Under the pieces are notes generated by a model, which saw only the letters and a program-made list of their open reading frames with translations, searched no databases and was not told the DNA's origin. The position numbers and the translations under genes were made by a program. This document shows, in pieces, positions 17,509 to 26,349 of a stretch of 64,000 nucleotides of DNA (its first letter is position 1; each line of letters begins with the position of its first letter). This DNA is from PRO6 sp035565775 (lineage in GTDB: Bacteria > Pseudomonadota > Alphaproteobacteria > Rhizobiales > Xanthobacteraceae): positions 310,001 to 374,000 of the forward strand of contig DATMRW010000030.1 of NCBI GenBank assembly GCA_035565775.1, written 5' to 3'.

Positions 17509-18693
17509 ATGACGACAATGACGCGATTGCGCACCTATCAGGGCTTGCCGATCCTGTCTTACGGCTTCCGGCCCTTCTTTCTCCTCGCGGCACTCCATGC
17601 GGCGCTCGTGATGCTGGCCTGGCTGCCGATCTTCTACGGCGAGCTCGCCCTGCACTCGGCCTTTTCGCCAGTGGACTGGCACGCGCATGAAATGCTTTAC
17701 GGCTTTCTTCCCGCGGTCATCACCGGCTTCCTGCTCACCGCCATTCCCAACTGGACCGGCCGCCTGCCGATCCAGGGCGCGCCGTTGCTCGCTCTGCTGC
17801 TCGTATGGATCGCCGGACGCATCGCCGTCACCTGCTCCGGCAATATCGGCGCGATCCCGGCGGCGCTGATCGACATCGCCTTCCTCGTGCTGGTCGCGGC
17901 AGCGGCCGCACGCGAGGTGCTCGCAGGCAAGACCTGGGGCAACCTCAAGATCGTTGCGCTGCTCGCCCTGCTCATCATCGGCAACATCACCTTCCATGTT
18001 GAAAGCTACCTGTCCGGCCACGCCGCCTATGGCGCCCGCATCGGCGTCGCGGCGGCAGTCCTCTTGATCATGGTGATGGGCGGACGGATCATTCCCAGCT
18101 TCACGACCAACTGGTTGAAGCGCAACAATCCCGGCCGGCTGGCCGCGCCTTTCGGCAGTTATGATCGCGCCGTCCTCGCCCTCTCCGGCATCACGCTTCT
18201 CGTCTGGCTGATCGCGCCGTTCGGCATGGTCACCGCCGTTGCGCTCGCGCTTGCCGGAATTGCCAATATCGCGCGGCTATGCCGGTGGGCCGGCGATCGC
18301 ACCACAAGCGAGCGCCTTTTGCTGATCCTGCATATCGCCTATGCCTTTATCCCCCTCGGCTTTCTGCTGATGGCGGCGGCAAGCAGCGAACGCCTTCCCG
18401 CCTCGGCGGCGATCCATGCCTGGACGGCAGGCGGCATCGGCGTCATGACCCTCGCCGTGATGACGCGCGTATCGCTCGGCCATACGGGCCGCGCATTGAC
18501 CGCCTCGCACGCGACGCAATTTATCTACGCGCTGATCATCATCGCCGCGCTCGCACGGATCACGGCGGCCCTTGTCGGCGCCGACAGCGACGTGCTGCTG
18601 CAGCTTGCGGCTTTCGCCTGGATTGCGGCTTTTGCCGGATTTGTGATTGTCTATTCGGGTATCCTTGTCACGAAAAGGCGACAGGCTGCCTGA
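17509..18693 (+). CDS. nnrS: NnrS family heme-copper membrane protein
   Basis: A 394-residue polytopic inner-membrane protein with about twelve hydrophobic helices. NnrS signatures are GFRPFFLLAALHA near residue 19, WHAHEMLYGFLPAVITGF near 58-75 (conserved histidines thought to bind heme) and MGGRIIPSFTTNWL near 186. NnrS proteins help cells resist nitric oxide or nitrosative stress and often lie near denitrification genes; none is seen here. A TTGAT half site lies about 85 bases upstream but the second half is poor. The ATG at 17509 or the one at 17518 is the start. Confidence 0.9.
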   Translation: MTTMTRLRTYQGLPILSYGFRPFFLLAALHAALVMLAWLPIFYGELALHSAFSPVDWHAHEMLYGFLPAVITGFLLTAIPNWTGRLPIQGAPLLALLLVWIAGRIAVTCSGNIGAIPAALIDIAFLVLVAAAAAREVLAGKTWGNLKIVALLALLIIGNITFHVESYLSGHAAYGARIGVAAAVLLIMVMGGRIIPSFTTNWLKRNNPGRLAAPFGSYDRAVLALSGITLLVWLIAPFGMVTAVALALAGIANIARLCRWAGDRTTSERLLLILHIAYAFIPLGFLLMAAASSERLPASAAIHAWTAGGIGVMTLAVMTRVSLGHTGRALTASHATQFIYALIIIAALARITAALVGADSDVLLQLAAFAWIAAFAGFVIVYSGILVTKRRQAA

Positions 18694-18781
18694 CGATCAA
18701 CAATAGATCGGTTGCGACGCTGCATCATCAACCGCGATATGCTAAGCAGGGATCGTTGTTTCAAACGTTCTGAGTTCCCTG

Positions 18782-20038
18782 ATGAAAGTTATCGTGCTCG
18801 GAAGCGGTGTCGTCGGCGTATCCAGTGCATATTATCTCGCTCTGGCCGGACACGAAGTGATCGTTATCGACCGCCAGCCGGGACCCGCGCTCGAAACCAG
18901 CTATGCGAATGCCGGAGAAATTTCGCCGGGCTACGCTTCGCCGTGGGCCGGCCCCGGAGTTCCGCTGAAGGCGATCAGATGGCTGACGATGGCGCACGGC
19001 CCTTTGGTGCTGCGCCCGAAAATCGACGTCGCGATGTGGCTCTGGATGCTCCAGACGCTGCGCAACTGCACGACGGCGCGCTACAAGATCAACAAGGCGC
19101 GAATGGTGCGCCTCGCCGAATATAGCCGCGACGTGCTGCGTGACCTGCGCGCCACCACCGGCATCGCCTATGACGAACGGATGCAGGGCACGCTGCAGCT
19201 CTTTCGCACGCAGGCCCAGCTCGACGGCGCGGCAACCGATATCGAAGTGCTCAAAAGCTATGGCGTGCCGTTTGAGCTTCTGGACGTCGACGGCTGCATC
19301 CGCGCCGAGCCCGCGCTCGCGAGGGTCCGCGACAAGTTCAAGGGCGGTCTTCGCCTGCCGAACGACGAAACCGGCGACTGCCAGATGTTCACGGAACGGC
19401 TTAAAGCGCTAGCCGCCGAGAAGGGCGTCGCCTTTCATTACAACACGTCGATCCACAGCCTGACGTTTCACGCCGACCGCATCGCGGCGGTCGAGACCGA
19501 CAAAGGCCCGTTCAGCGCAAACGCCTATGTCGTCGCGCTCGGCAGCTATTCGCCGCTGCTGCTCGATCCGCTCGGCATCAACATTCCGGTCTATCCCGTG
19601 AAGGGCTACTCGATCACAGTGCCGATCACAGATCATGCCGGCGCGCCGGAATCCACGGTGATGGACGAAACCTACAAGGTGGCGATCACGCGGCTCGGCG
19701 AGCGCATCCGCGTCGGCGGCACCGCCGAGCTCGCGGGCTACGATCTCAGCCTGCATGCCGGACGCCGGGCGACGCTCGAACACTCGGTGCGGGATCTGTT
19801 CGGCAGCGGCGGCGACATCGCGCGCTCGACCTTCTGGTGCGGCCTTCGCCCGATGACGCCGGACGGCCCGCCGGTGATCGGCGCAACCAAGTTCCGCAAT
19901 CTCTTTCTCAACACCGGTCACGGCACGCTCGGCTGGACGATGGCTTGCGGCTCGGCGCGGGTCCTCGCCGATCAGCTCTCGCAGAAATCACCGGAGATCG
20001 ATGCCTCCGATCTCGGCATGACGCGCTACCGCACCTGA
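18782..20038 (+). CDS. dadA: D-amino acid dehydrogenase small subunit
   Basis: FAD enzyme that oxidatively deaminates D-amino acids, passing electrons to the membrane quinone pool. It opens with the dinucleotide fold VIVLGSGVVGVSSAYYLA, then ETSYANAGEISPGYASPWAGPG, which is characteristic of DadA. The C-terminal FAD segment FWCGLRPMTPDGPPVIG and NTGHGTLGWTMACGS complete it. The length of 418 residues matches the family. No alanine racemase (dadX) is adjacent. Its last 13 bases overlap the end of the convergent ABC binding-protein gene, leaving no room for a terminator between them. Confidence 0.93.
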   Translation: MKVIVLGSGVVGVSSAYYLALAGHEVIVIDRQPGPALETSYANAGEISPGYASPWAGPGVPLKAIRWLTMAHGPLVLRPKIDVAMWLWMLQTLRNCTTARYKINKARMVRLAEYSRDVLRDLRATTGIAYDERMQGTLQLFRTQAQLDGAATDIEVLKSYGVPFELLDVDGCIRAEPALARVRDKFKGGLRLPNDETGDCQMFTERLKALAAEKGVAFHYNTSIHSLTFHADRIAAVETDKGPFSANAYVVALGSYSPLLLDPLGINIPVYPVKGYSITVPITDHAGAPESTVMDETYKVAITRLGERIRVGGTAELAGYDLSLHAGRRATLEHSVRDLFGSGGDIARSTFWCGLRPMTPDGPPVIGATKFRNLFLNTGHGTLGWTMACGSARVLADQLSQKSPEIDASDLGMTRYRT

Positions 20039-20907
20039 TTGCCGACCCCGCCCGCCGCCGCTGCTGCCGTCACGCGCGCAAGCTCGGCCGTGAGGCGATC
20101 GAGCGCGTCGACGAGCATGGTGCCGCCGCACACCGTCATCCGGTCGGGCATAACGATCCGCTTCGCCGGCGGATAGAAACGCTCGAGCGCCGGGTGCAGC
20201 AAAAAGGCCTCGCCCTGATCCTCGGCGCGATCGGAATTGTCCGAGACCACGATGAAATCGGGCTTGAGACGAATGATCGTCTCGAGCGACTGATAGCCGC
20301 CTGCGGCGATGCCGAGTTCGCCCGCGACATTCACCAGCCCCGCCGCGCGCAGCAAGGCGCTGAGCAGCGAATGCTCGCCGGTGACCCAGCCCCGCCGCTC
20401 GACCGCGAGCACGCGATAGGCGCGCCCGGCAGCAGCCGCGGACATGCGCGCAAGCGCGGCATCGAGCCTTGCCACTTCGCGCTGCGCGCGCTTCGGATGC
20501 CCGACGATCTCGCCCATGCGCAAAATGTCCCGCCGCACATCCGCGACCGACTGGGCGAAGTCAAAGCCCTCGACGCGGCTGCCGTGCTGGATCAACAGCT
20601 CGCGGGTCGCGCGGTTGGAAAACAGCCCGGCGACCACGACGTCAGGCCGCAGCATCAGCACGTCTTCCGCTTCCCCGGAGAGCCGGCGGAAATGCCGCGC
20701 GCGGCTCGCGAACCACGAACTGGCCGGATCGCGCGAGAACGGGCTGAGGCCGGCGATCTGGTCGGGATCGGCCAGCGCGAGCAATAGCTGATCGGTGCAG
20801 ACATTGATCGAGGCGACGCGCGGCAGCTTTTTGCTCTCCTGCGCGTGTACCGCGGTTGCCGCGAGCAGCGCGGCAGCGGCGATCGCGCAGGACAGAACCC
20901 GCCTCAT
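20026..20907 (-). CDS. ABC transporter periplasmic binding protein, BtuF/FecB-like
   Basis: A 293-residue class III binding protein with a signal peptide (MRRVLSCAIAAAALLAATA, cleavage near VHAQ). Lobes are joined by a long helix: RVASINVCTDQLLLALAD at 37-54, LRPDVVVAGLFSN near 95 and IRLKPDFIVVSDNSD near 208. The ATG at 20907 overlaps the ATPase stop codon (ATGA). Family members bind cobalamin, heme, siderophores or molybdate, and sequence alone does not decide which. It completes a permease-ATPase-binding-protein operon that lies directly after tusA and mobB. Confidence 0.85.
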   Translation of the reverse strand: MRRVLSCAIAAAALLAATAVHAQESKKLPRVASINVCTDQLLLALADPDQIAGLSPFSRDPASSWFASRARHFRRLSGEAEDVLMLRPDVVVAGLFSNRATRELLIQHGSRVEGFDFAQSVADVRRDILRMGEIVGHPKRAQREVARLDAALARMSAAAAGRAYRVLAVERRGWVTGEHSLLSALLRAAGLVNVAGELGIAAGGYQSLETIIRLKPDFIVVSDNSDRAEDQGEAFLLHPALERFYPPAKRIVMPDRMTVCGGTMLVDALDRLTAELARVTAAAAAGGVGNQVR

Positions 20908-21707
20908 TGCGACAGACCTGCCCAAGGAACTCCCGCCCAAGGCACAATGATGCTGGCGCCGTCATGATCGGCCCGGTAGGCGGACACACGAAACACGCGG
21001 TGCAAAATGTCTTCCGAAAGCGCCTCGGCAACCGGTCCCTGCGCCATCAGCCGCCCCTCGGCGAGCACCAGCACCGTATCCGCAAAGCGCGCGGCAAGGC
21101 CGAGATCGTGGGTTACGACGATCACCAGCACGCCGCTGTCGGCCGCGCCGCGCAGCGTCGCCATCACGTCGATCTGATGGCGCGGGTCGAGCGAGGCGAT
21201 CGGCTCGTCGGCCAGCACCACGGGAGCCTCCACGGCAAGCACGCGGGCCAGCGCGACGCGGCTGCGCTCGCCGCCGGAAAGCTCGGTCACGGCGCGCTCG
21301 CTGAACGCCACGACATCCGCCGCGTTCATCGCGCGCGTCACCGCTTCGGCGTCCCGCTTCGGCAGCCGCGCGGGATCGGTCGCGCCGTGCGGATAGCGGC
21401 CGAGCGCCACGACGTCCCGCGCCGTCAGCGGCCAGTGCACGACATGGCCCTGCGGCAGATAGCCGAAACGGCGGGCGCGCTCTGCGATCGGCATCGCCCT
21501 CACCGCGTCGCCGCCGAGATGCACCTCCCCTGAGGAGGCAATGAGCCCGGCCAGCGCCCGCAGCAGCGTGGTCTTGCCCGCGCCGTTCGGCCCGACCAGC
21601 GCGACCAGACGGCCGCGCGGCAGCGACAGCGACAGTTCATGCAGAACGGTGCGGCCCGAAAGGGCGACCGAGAGACGGCTGGCGACGAGAAAGCTCTTTT
21701 CGCTCAC
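20904..21707 (-). CDS. ABC transporter ATP-binding protein, FecE/BtuD-like
   Basis: A 267-residue ATPase that powers the FecCD-type importer. Walker A is GPNGAGKTTLLRALAGL (about 41-57), the Q-loop is in GYLPQGHV, the signature is ELSGGERSRVALARVL near 148, and Walker B is VVLADEPIASLDPRHQ. The start is a GTG overlapping the stop codon of the permease gene (GTGA), implying tight coupling. The C-terminal repeat WAGVPWAG is unusual but short. Confidence 0.9.
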   Translation of the reverse strand: MSEKSFLVASRLSVALSGRTVLHELSLSLPRGRLVALVGPNGAGKTTLLRALAGLIASSGEVHLGGDAVRAMPIAERARRFGYLPQGHVVHWPLTARDVVALGRYPHGATDPARLPKRDAEAVTRAMNAADVVAFSERAVTELSGGERSRVALARVLAVEAPVVLADEPIASLDPRHQIDVMATLRGAADSGVLVIVVTHDLGLAARFADTVLVLAEGRLMAQGPVAEALSEDILHRVFRVSAYRADHDGASIIVPWAGVPWAGLSQ

Positions 21708-22729
21708 GCCACACCTCCGCCGAGCGCGCGGCGCTCCCGCAGAATGAGGTAGAGGAAAAACGGCACGCCGATGATCGAGGTCAGCACGCCGACCTTGATG
21801 CTCGTGGCCGAGGGGATCATCCGCACGGCAATATCGGACGCCAGCAGCAGCGCCGCGCCGCTGAGCGCCGACGGCACCAGAAGCCGCGCCGGATCGTAGC
21901 CGAACACGGGACGCATCAGGTGCGGCGCGATCAACCCGATGAAGGCGATCGTGCCGGTGACGGCAACGCCGCCGCCGACCCCCAATGCGACGCCGACGAT
22001 CACCGCGAGGCGCAGCCGGCCGACATCGACGCCGAGGCTTTGCGCCGCCTCCTCGCCGAGGCTGAGCACGCGAAACGCGCTGCGGCGGCTGTACAGGATC
22101 GCGCCGCCGACAACGATGAACGGCAGCGCCAGCGCGACATGACGGAAGCTGCGATCCTCCAGCGAGCCGAGCAGCCAGAACGCGACTTCCAGCGACGCGA
22201 ACGGATTGGGCGACAGATTCATCGCAAGCGCCGTGAGAGCGCCGGCAAGGCTCGAAAGCGCCAGCCCCGACAGGATCAGCAGCAGCAGGCTCGCGTTGCG
22301 GCCCGCGACCGCGAGCAGCGCGAACACCGAGACAAACGCCATGGCAATTGCCGCCGCCGGCAAGAGATAGGAGCGCACATCGGCAAAGCCGAGCACGATG
22401 ACCAGCACTGCGCCGAGCGCCGCCGCCTGCGGCGCGCCGAACAGCGATGGCGAGGCCAGCGGATTGCGCAGCAGCCCCTGCAGCGCGGCGCCGGACAGGC
22501 CCAGAATGCCGCCGACGAACAGGCCCAGCAGCATGCGCGGCAGACGGATATCCCGCACGATCGTCTGCTCGATGTCGCCGCCGGTGCCGGCCAGCGCCTT
22601 GAGGACGGTCAGGGGCGAAAGCTGCACCGGCCCGATGCCGAGCGAGATCAGCGCGAGCCCTGCAACGAGCAGCACCATGGTGCCGAGGCCCAACAAGCCG
22701 CCGCGCCGTATGGCCACGGTGTCCGTCAT
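21704..22729 (-). CDS. ABC transporter permease, FecCD/BtuC family
   Basis: A 341-residue inner-membrane permease with about ten helices. Family signatures are IRLPRMLLGLFVGGILGLSG near residue 62-81, LQGLLRNPLASPSLFG, and GTIAFIGLIAPHLMRPVFG near 258, which couples to the ATPase. It is the first of three overlapping transporter genes and follows tusA by 58 bases. The cargo is likely a metal chelate, corrinoid or oxyanion; the neighbourhood of molybdenum cofactor genes makes molybdate worth testing. Confidence 0.9.
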   Translation of the reverse strand: MTDTVAIRRGGLLGLGTMVLLVAGLALISLGIGPVQLSPLTVLKALAGTGGDIEQTIVRDIRLPRMLLGLFVGGILGLSGAALQGLLRNPLASPSLFGAPQAAALGAVLVIVLGFADVRSYLLPAAAIAMAFVSVFALLAVAGRNASLLLLILSGLALSSLAGALTALAMNLSPNPFASLEVAFWLLGSLEDRSFRHVALALPFIVVGGAILYSRRSAFRVLSLGEEAAQSLGVDVGRLRLAVIVGVALGVGGGVAVTGTIAFIGLIAPHLMRPVFGYDPARLLVPSALSGAALLLASDIAVRMIPSATSIKVGVLTSIIGVPFFLYLILRERRALGGGVA

Positions 22730-22787
22730 CGCCGCGCTGCCGACGCTGACGCCGCGCGCAGTTGCGGAGCGCGCCGCGGGTTGCGGC

Positions 22788-23018
22788 TCATGGCTCCGCC
22801 TTCTCGATCACGAAAATGATGCGCTCGTCGCTGCGGTCGGTGTGCGCGATGCGATCGCCCAGCCCTTGCACGAGGTGGGGAATGTCGATCACCGCCATCG
22901 GATCGGTGCAATGCACCTCCAGCCGGCCGCCCGGCGGCAGCGAATCGAGCGCCTTGCCGGTTTTCAGCGCTGGCAGCGGGCATTTAAGACCCGTCAGATC
23001 GAGGATTTTGATCGTCAT
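22788..23018 (-). CDS. tusA: TusA-family sulfurtransferase
   Basis: A 76-residue sulfur carrier from the ATG at 23018 (MTIKILDLTGLKCPLPALKT). C13 in the CPLP motif takes sulfane sulfur from a cysteine desulfurase and passes it on. The rest of the fold (LPPGGRLEVHCTDPMAVIDI) is complete. TusA proteins serve tRNA thiolation, sulfur oxidation and molybdenum cofactor sulfuration. The location between mobB and an ABC importer, in a region with fdhD, favours the last. Two longer starts (23030, 23054) are possible but add nothing conserved. Confidence 0.9.
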   Translation of the reverse strand: MTIKILDLTGLKCPLPALKTGKALDSLPPGGRLEVHCTDPMAVIDIPHLVQGLGDRIAHTDRSDERIIFVIEKAEP

Positions 23019-23102
23019 GCGGCGCAACATGGCGGCACCCCGAAACACCGTCAAGGCGTTCCGATCACTTTTTGCGGATGGGCTGCGCAGCCGGCGCGGG
23101 CG

Positions 23103-23654
23103 TCACTCGCCCGCAGTTGCGACGGCTGCCGCGAACCGCTCGGCAAAGGCCGCGCACTCCTCCACCGGAATCGCCGCCGCCTCCATGATCGCCGCGATCG
23201 CCGCAATGTCGTTGATGCCCGCGACCGGAAGATCCGTCGTTACGGCGGCATCGGTTGCGATGCCGCAGATCGTCGGGTCGTCCGGGAACAACAGTGCCTT
23301 GCCGTTCGCCGCGCGGTGGATTTCCAGCTTCGGATAGATCGCGGTCTTGTAGCCCTCGACGACGACGAGATCGACCCGCGTGAGCTTGCCGAGCAGCTCC
23401 ATCATCTGCGGCTCGACGTCGCCGCGCAGCTCATGCATCAGCGCCCACCGCCGCCCCGAGGATACGAGCACCTCGGTCGCCCCCGACTGCCGGTGCACCC
23501 AGGAATCCTTGCCGGGCGTATCGACATCGAAATTGTGGTGCGCGTGCTTGATCGTCGAAACCCGAAGGCCCTGCGCGGTCCAGTGCGGGATCAATCGCGA
23601 CAGCAGCGTGGTCTTGCCAGCTCCGCTCCAGCCTGCAAGCCCGATCAACTTCAT
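23103..23654 (-). CDS. mobB: Molybdopterin-guanine dinucleotide biosynthesis protein B
   Basis: A 183-residue P-loop GTPase that assists MobA in bis-MGD cofactor formation. The ATG at 23654 gives MKLIGLAGWSGAGKTTLLSR with Walker A at 8-16. KHAHHNFDVDTPGKDSWVHR near 40-59 and VDLVVVEGYKTAIYPKLEIHR near 110 are MobB signatures. The open frame continues 99 bases upstream, but that part is not conserved-looking. It heads the mobB-tusA-ABC run and is divergent from mobA with 155 bases between. Confidence 0.94.
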   Translation of the reverse strand: MKLIGLAGWSGAGKTTLLSRLIPHWTAQGLRVSTIKHAHHNFDVDTPGKDSWVHRQSGATEVLVSSGRRWALMHELRGDVEPQMMELLGKLTRVDLVVVEGYKTAIYPKLEIHRAANGKALLFPDDPTICGIATDAAVTTDLPVAGINDIAAIAAIMEAAAIPVEECAAFAERFAAAVATAGE

Positions 23655-23809
23655 GCCCAAGCTCCACTCTCGCAATGCGGCCTGCGGCAAACGAAAATAC
23701 GCAAGCCGCAGGATGACAGAGTGCCACGAATTGCCCGAGTATAGAAGCGGCATGGCGGGGCCGCACCTGCTACCGCCGCTCGCGCGCGGCTCATGCTAGA
23801 GTTGTTTCG

Positions 23810-24442
23810 ATGACGACAAACGCCGACACAAGCTTCCCGCCAACGCTGGGCGTGCTCCTGGCGGGCGGCCGCGCGGAGCGCATGGGCGGCGGCGACAAGC
23901 CGCTGCGTATGATCGGCGGCGAAACACTGCTGGGCCGCGCCGCCGCGCGCCTTGCGCCGCAATGCGCCGGCCTTGTCATTAGTGCGAATGGCGACCCATG
24001 GCGCTTTTCCCGTTTCGCGCTGCCGGTCGTCGCGGACAGCGCCACGGACAGCCCCGGCCCGCTCGGCGGCATTCTCGCGGCGCTCGATTGGATGGCGCAG
24101 CATCAGCCCGAACTCGAATGGCTGGTGAGCGCCGCCGCCGACTGCCCGTTCCTGCCCAACAACCTCGTTCCGCACCTGCACGCGGCCTGCCGGGCTGAAG
24201 GCGCACGCCTTGCGATGGCGTCGTCCGGCGGCAACACTCATCCGGTGAACGCGCTGTGGCACGTTTCGCTTCGCGACGATCTGCGCGCCGCGCTCGCGGG
24301 CGGCCACCGCAAGGCCCACCGCTTCATGCGGGAACACGGCGCCGCCATCGCGCAGTGGCCGGCTGGGCCGGTCGATCCGTTCTTCAACGTCAACACGCGG
24401 GAGGACCTCGCCAAGGCCGAGCAGCTCGCCACGCTTGAGTGA
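23810..24442 (+). CDS. mobA: Molybdenum cofactor guanylyltransferase
   Basis: Transfers GMP from GTP to molybdopterin to make the MGD cofactor needed by FdsA. The GTP-binding VLLAGGRAERMGGGDKPL is at residues 15-32. The catalytic metal site is in AAADCPFLPNNLV near 107, and NTREDLAKAEQL closes the fold as usual. The length of 210 residues is normal. The SDR gene follows after 80 bases on the same strand. Confidence 0.95.
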   Translation: MTTNADTSFPPTLGVLLAGGRAERMGGGDKPLRMIGGETLLGRAAARLAPQCAGLVISANGDPWRFSRFALPVVADSATDSPGPLGGILAALDWMAQHQPELEWLVSAAADCPFLPNNLVPHLHAACRAEGARLAMASSGGNTHPVNALWHVSLRDDLRAALAGGHRKAHRFMREHGAAIAQWPAGPVDPFFNVNTREDLAKAEQLATLE

Positions 24443-24522
24443 TGGACATTGCGCAACCTTCCCGGCATCGTGACGGCGGCGAAGCGCCAGCAACAAGGCG
24501 CAAGCACAAGAAGGAGACAGCC

Positions 24523-25302
24523 ATGGATCTGCACCTGCGCGGCAAGAGCGCGTTGATCACCGGCGCCTCCAAAGGCATCGGCGCTGCGATCGCCGAAGCC
24601 CTCGCCGAGGAAGGCTGCCACCTGCACCTCGCCGCGCGCACCACCGATGCGCTCAACGCCACCGCCCAGCGGCTGCGCAGCAAGCATCAGGTCAACGTCA
24701 CCGTGCACACCGTCGACCTGCGCAAGCGCGATGATCTCGCCAGCCTGATCGACTCCGCGCCGGACGTCGACATTCTCGTCAACAACGCAGGCGACATTCC
24801 GGGCGGATCGCTGGAGCGGATCGACGACGCCACCTGGCGGCACGCCTGGGATCTGAAGGTGTTCGGCTTCATCAACCTGACACGGCTGTTCTATGCGCGG
24901 ATGAAGACGCGCGGCCATGGCGTGATCATCAACATCATCGGCGCGGCCGGCGAGCGGGTCGACGCCAACTACATCGTCGGCAGCGCCGGCAACGCTTCGC
25001 TGATGGCCTTCACCCGCGCGCTCGGCGGCGCGAGCCTGAAAGATCACATTCGCGTGGTCGGCATCAATCCGGGGCCGGTCGCGACCGACCGCATCACCGC
25101 ATTGATGAAGCGGCAGGCGCTGGCCCGCTACAATGACGAGAGCCGCTATCCTGAGATGATGGCGCAGTTTCCACTCGGCCGCGCCGCCAAGCCGCGCGAG
25201 ATCGCCGACATGGCGGCGTTCCTCGCCTCCGAGCGGTCCGCCTACACCAGCGGCGTGATCATCACCATCGATGGCGGCATCTGCGCGAGCGGCGGCTTCT
25301 AG
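24523..25302 (+). CDS. Atypical short-chain dehydrogenase/reductase
   Basis: A 259-residue Rossmann protein from the ATG at 24523 (AAGGAGACAG upstream). The cofactor motif TGASKGIG is at 13-20 and NNAGDIPGG near 88. The active site is abnormal. The conserved Ser position reads IIGAAGE. After Y150 (DANYIVGSAGNASL) there is neither Lys at +4 (classical YxxxK) nor at +7 (FabI-like spacing), where Asn is found. It may bind NAD(P) without classical SDR catalysis or use another proton relay. The C-terminal GVIITIDGGICASGGF is SDR-like. Its stop codon shares a palindromic CTAG with the stop of the convergent fdsD. Confidence 0.82.
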   Translation: MDLHLRGKSALITGASKGIGAAIAEALAEEGCHLHLAARTTDALNATAQRLRSKHQVNVTVHTVDLRKRDDLASLIDSAPDVDILVNNAGDIPGGSLERIDDATWRHAWDLKVFGFINLTRLFYARMKTRGHGVIINIIGAAGERVDANYIVGSAGNASLMAFTRALGGASLKDHIRVVGINPGPVATDRITALMKRQALARYNDESRYPEMMAQFPLGRAAKPREIADMAAFLASERSAYTSGVIITIDGGICASGGF

Positions 25303-25514
25303 CGCGCCTCGGTCCCCGCTGCCGGCATCGCAGCGGCGATGCGCTCCACCGCCTGCCGCACCGGCGGATCAAGCGCACTGCCGTCCTCGGCGAGATAGGC
25401 GCAGATCTGCCGGCGCATCCGCGGCTCCCAGTAGAGCGTGAGGTGCTCGGCAATGCCAGCCACGGCGTCGCCGCGTCTCTGGCTCGCAAAATACTTGCCG
25501 ATCTGGTTCGCCAT
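25299..25514 (-). CDS. fdsD: Formate dehydrogenase delta subunit
   Basis: A 71-residue protein (MANQIGKYFASQRRGDAVAG then HLTLYWEPRMRRQICAYLAE) matching FdsD/FdhD-delta. This small subunit is present in soluble NAD-dependent formate dehydrogenases and is thought to aid assembly or stability of the heteromer. It is the last gene of the five-gene operon, 10 bases after fdhD. The family signature YWEPRMR is intact. Confidence 0.9.
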   Translation of the reverse strand: MANQIGKYFASQRRGDAVAGIAEHLTLYWEPRMRRQICAYLAEDGSALDPPVRQAVERIAAAMPAAGTEAR

Positions 25515-25524
25515 ATAGATCAGC

Positions 25525-26346
25525 TTAGTTGGAGGCGTGGACAAGCTGCGTCTCCGTAATCCGTCCGGGATGGGTAAAGACTTCGAAACCGTCGCGCCGC
25601 GCCACAGCGACCAGCGTGATGCCGGCGGCATTGGCGGTGCGCACGGCAAGGGCCGTCGGCGCGGAGACGGCGACGAGCACCGGGATTTTTGCCGCCGCGG
25701 TTTTCTGCACCATCTCCACCGAAATTCGGCTGGTGAGAATTCCGATGCCGCCCCGCCCGCTGCGGCCGCTGCGCGCCAGCGCGCCCACCAGCTTGTCGAG
25801 CGCATTGTGGCGGCCGACATCTTCACGCACGGCGACGAGGCCTTCGGCCGGATGCCAGAACGCCGCGCCGTGCACCGCGCGCGTCTGTTCGTTGAGCACC
25901 TGTTTTTCCGTCACGGCCGCGACCGCGGCCATGATCTCTTCGGCGGAGAACTGCACGTCGTCGCTCACCGCCGGCTGCGTCCGCATCGCCTCGGCCAATG
26001 ACTCGATCCCGCAGAGGCCGCAGCCGGTCGGCCCGGCGAGATAGCGCCGGCGCTCGACCAGCGCCGCGGCGCGCGGCTCCTTCAGCCACATCCGCAGCTC
26101 GACGCCGAGATCGCTCTCGATCACCTCGAGCGAGGAAATGTCCGCCTCCTCGCCGATCACGCCTTCGGTGAGGCTGAAGCCGACGGCAAAATCCTCAAAG
26201 TCCTGAGGCGTCGCCATCATCACCGCATAGGACGAGCCGTTGAAGGAAAACGCCGTCGCGGTTTCTTCCGGGATGGCGCGCTCGCCTGCGATCATCTCAT
26301 GACCGCGCCAGGCTTTGCGCCGAACGATCTGGACCGGTCTTGCCAC
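25525..26346 (-). CDS. fdhD: Formate dehydrogenase accessory sulfurtransferase FdhD
   Basis: A 273-residue protein that passes sulfur from a cysteine desulfurase to the bis-MGD cofactor before insertion into formate dehydrogenase. The sulfur-carrying cysteines are C109 and C112 in GPTGCGLCGIESL. The signature VREDVGRHNALDKLVG near 172 and LTSRISVEMVQKTA near 208 are present. It sits between fdsA and fdsD, starting 3 bases after the fdsA stop. TusA, made 3 kb away, may feed the same sulfur relay. Confidence 0.95.
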   Translation of the reverse strand: MARPVQIVRRKAWRGHEMIAGERAIPEETATAFSFNGSSYAVMMATPQDFEDFAVGFSLTEGVIGEEADISSLEVIESDLGVELRMWLKEPRAAALVERRRYLAGPTGCGLCGIESLAEAMRTQPAVSDDVQFSAEEIMAAVAAVTEKQVLNEQTRAVHGAAFWHPAEGLVAVREDVGRHNALDKLVGALARSGRSGRGGIGILTSRISVEMVQKTAAAKIPVLVAVSAPTALAVRTANAAGITLVAVARRDGFEVFTHPGRITETQLVHASN

Positions 26347-26349
26347 GAG

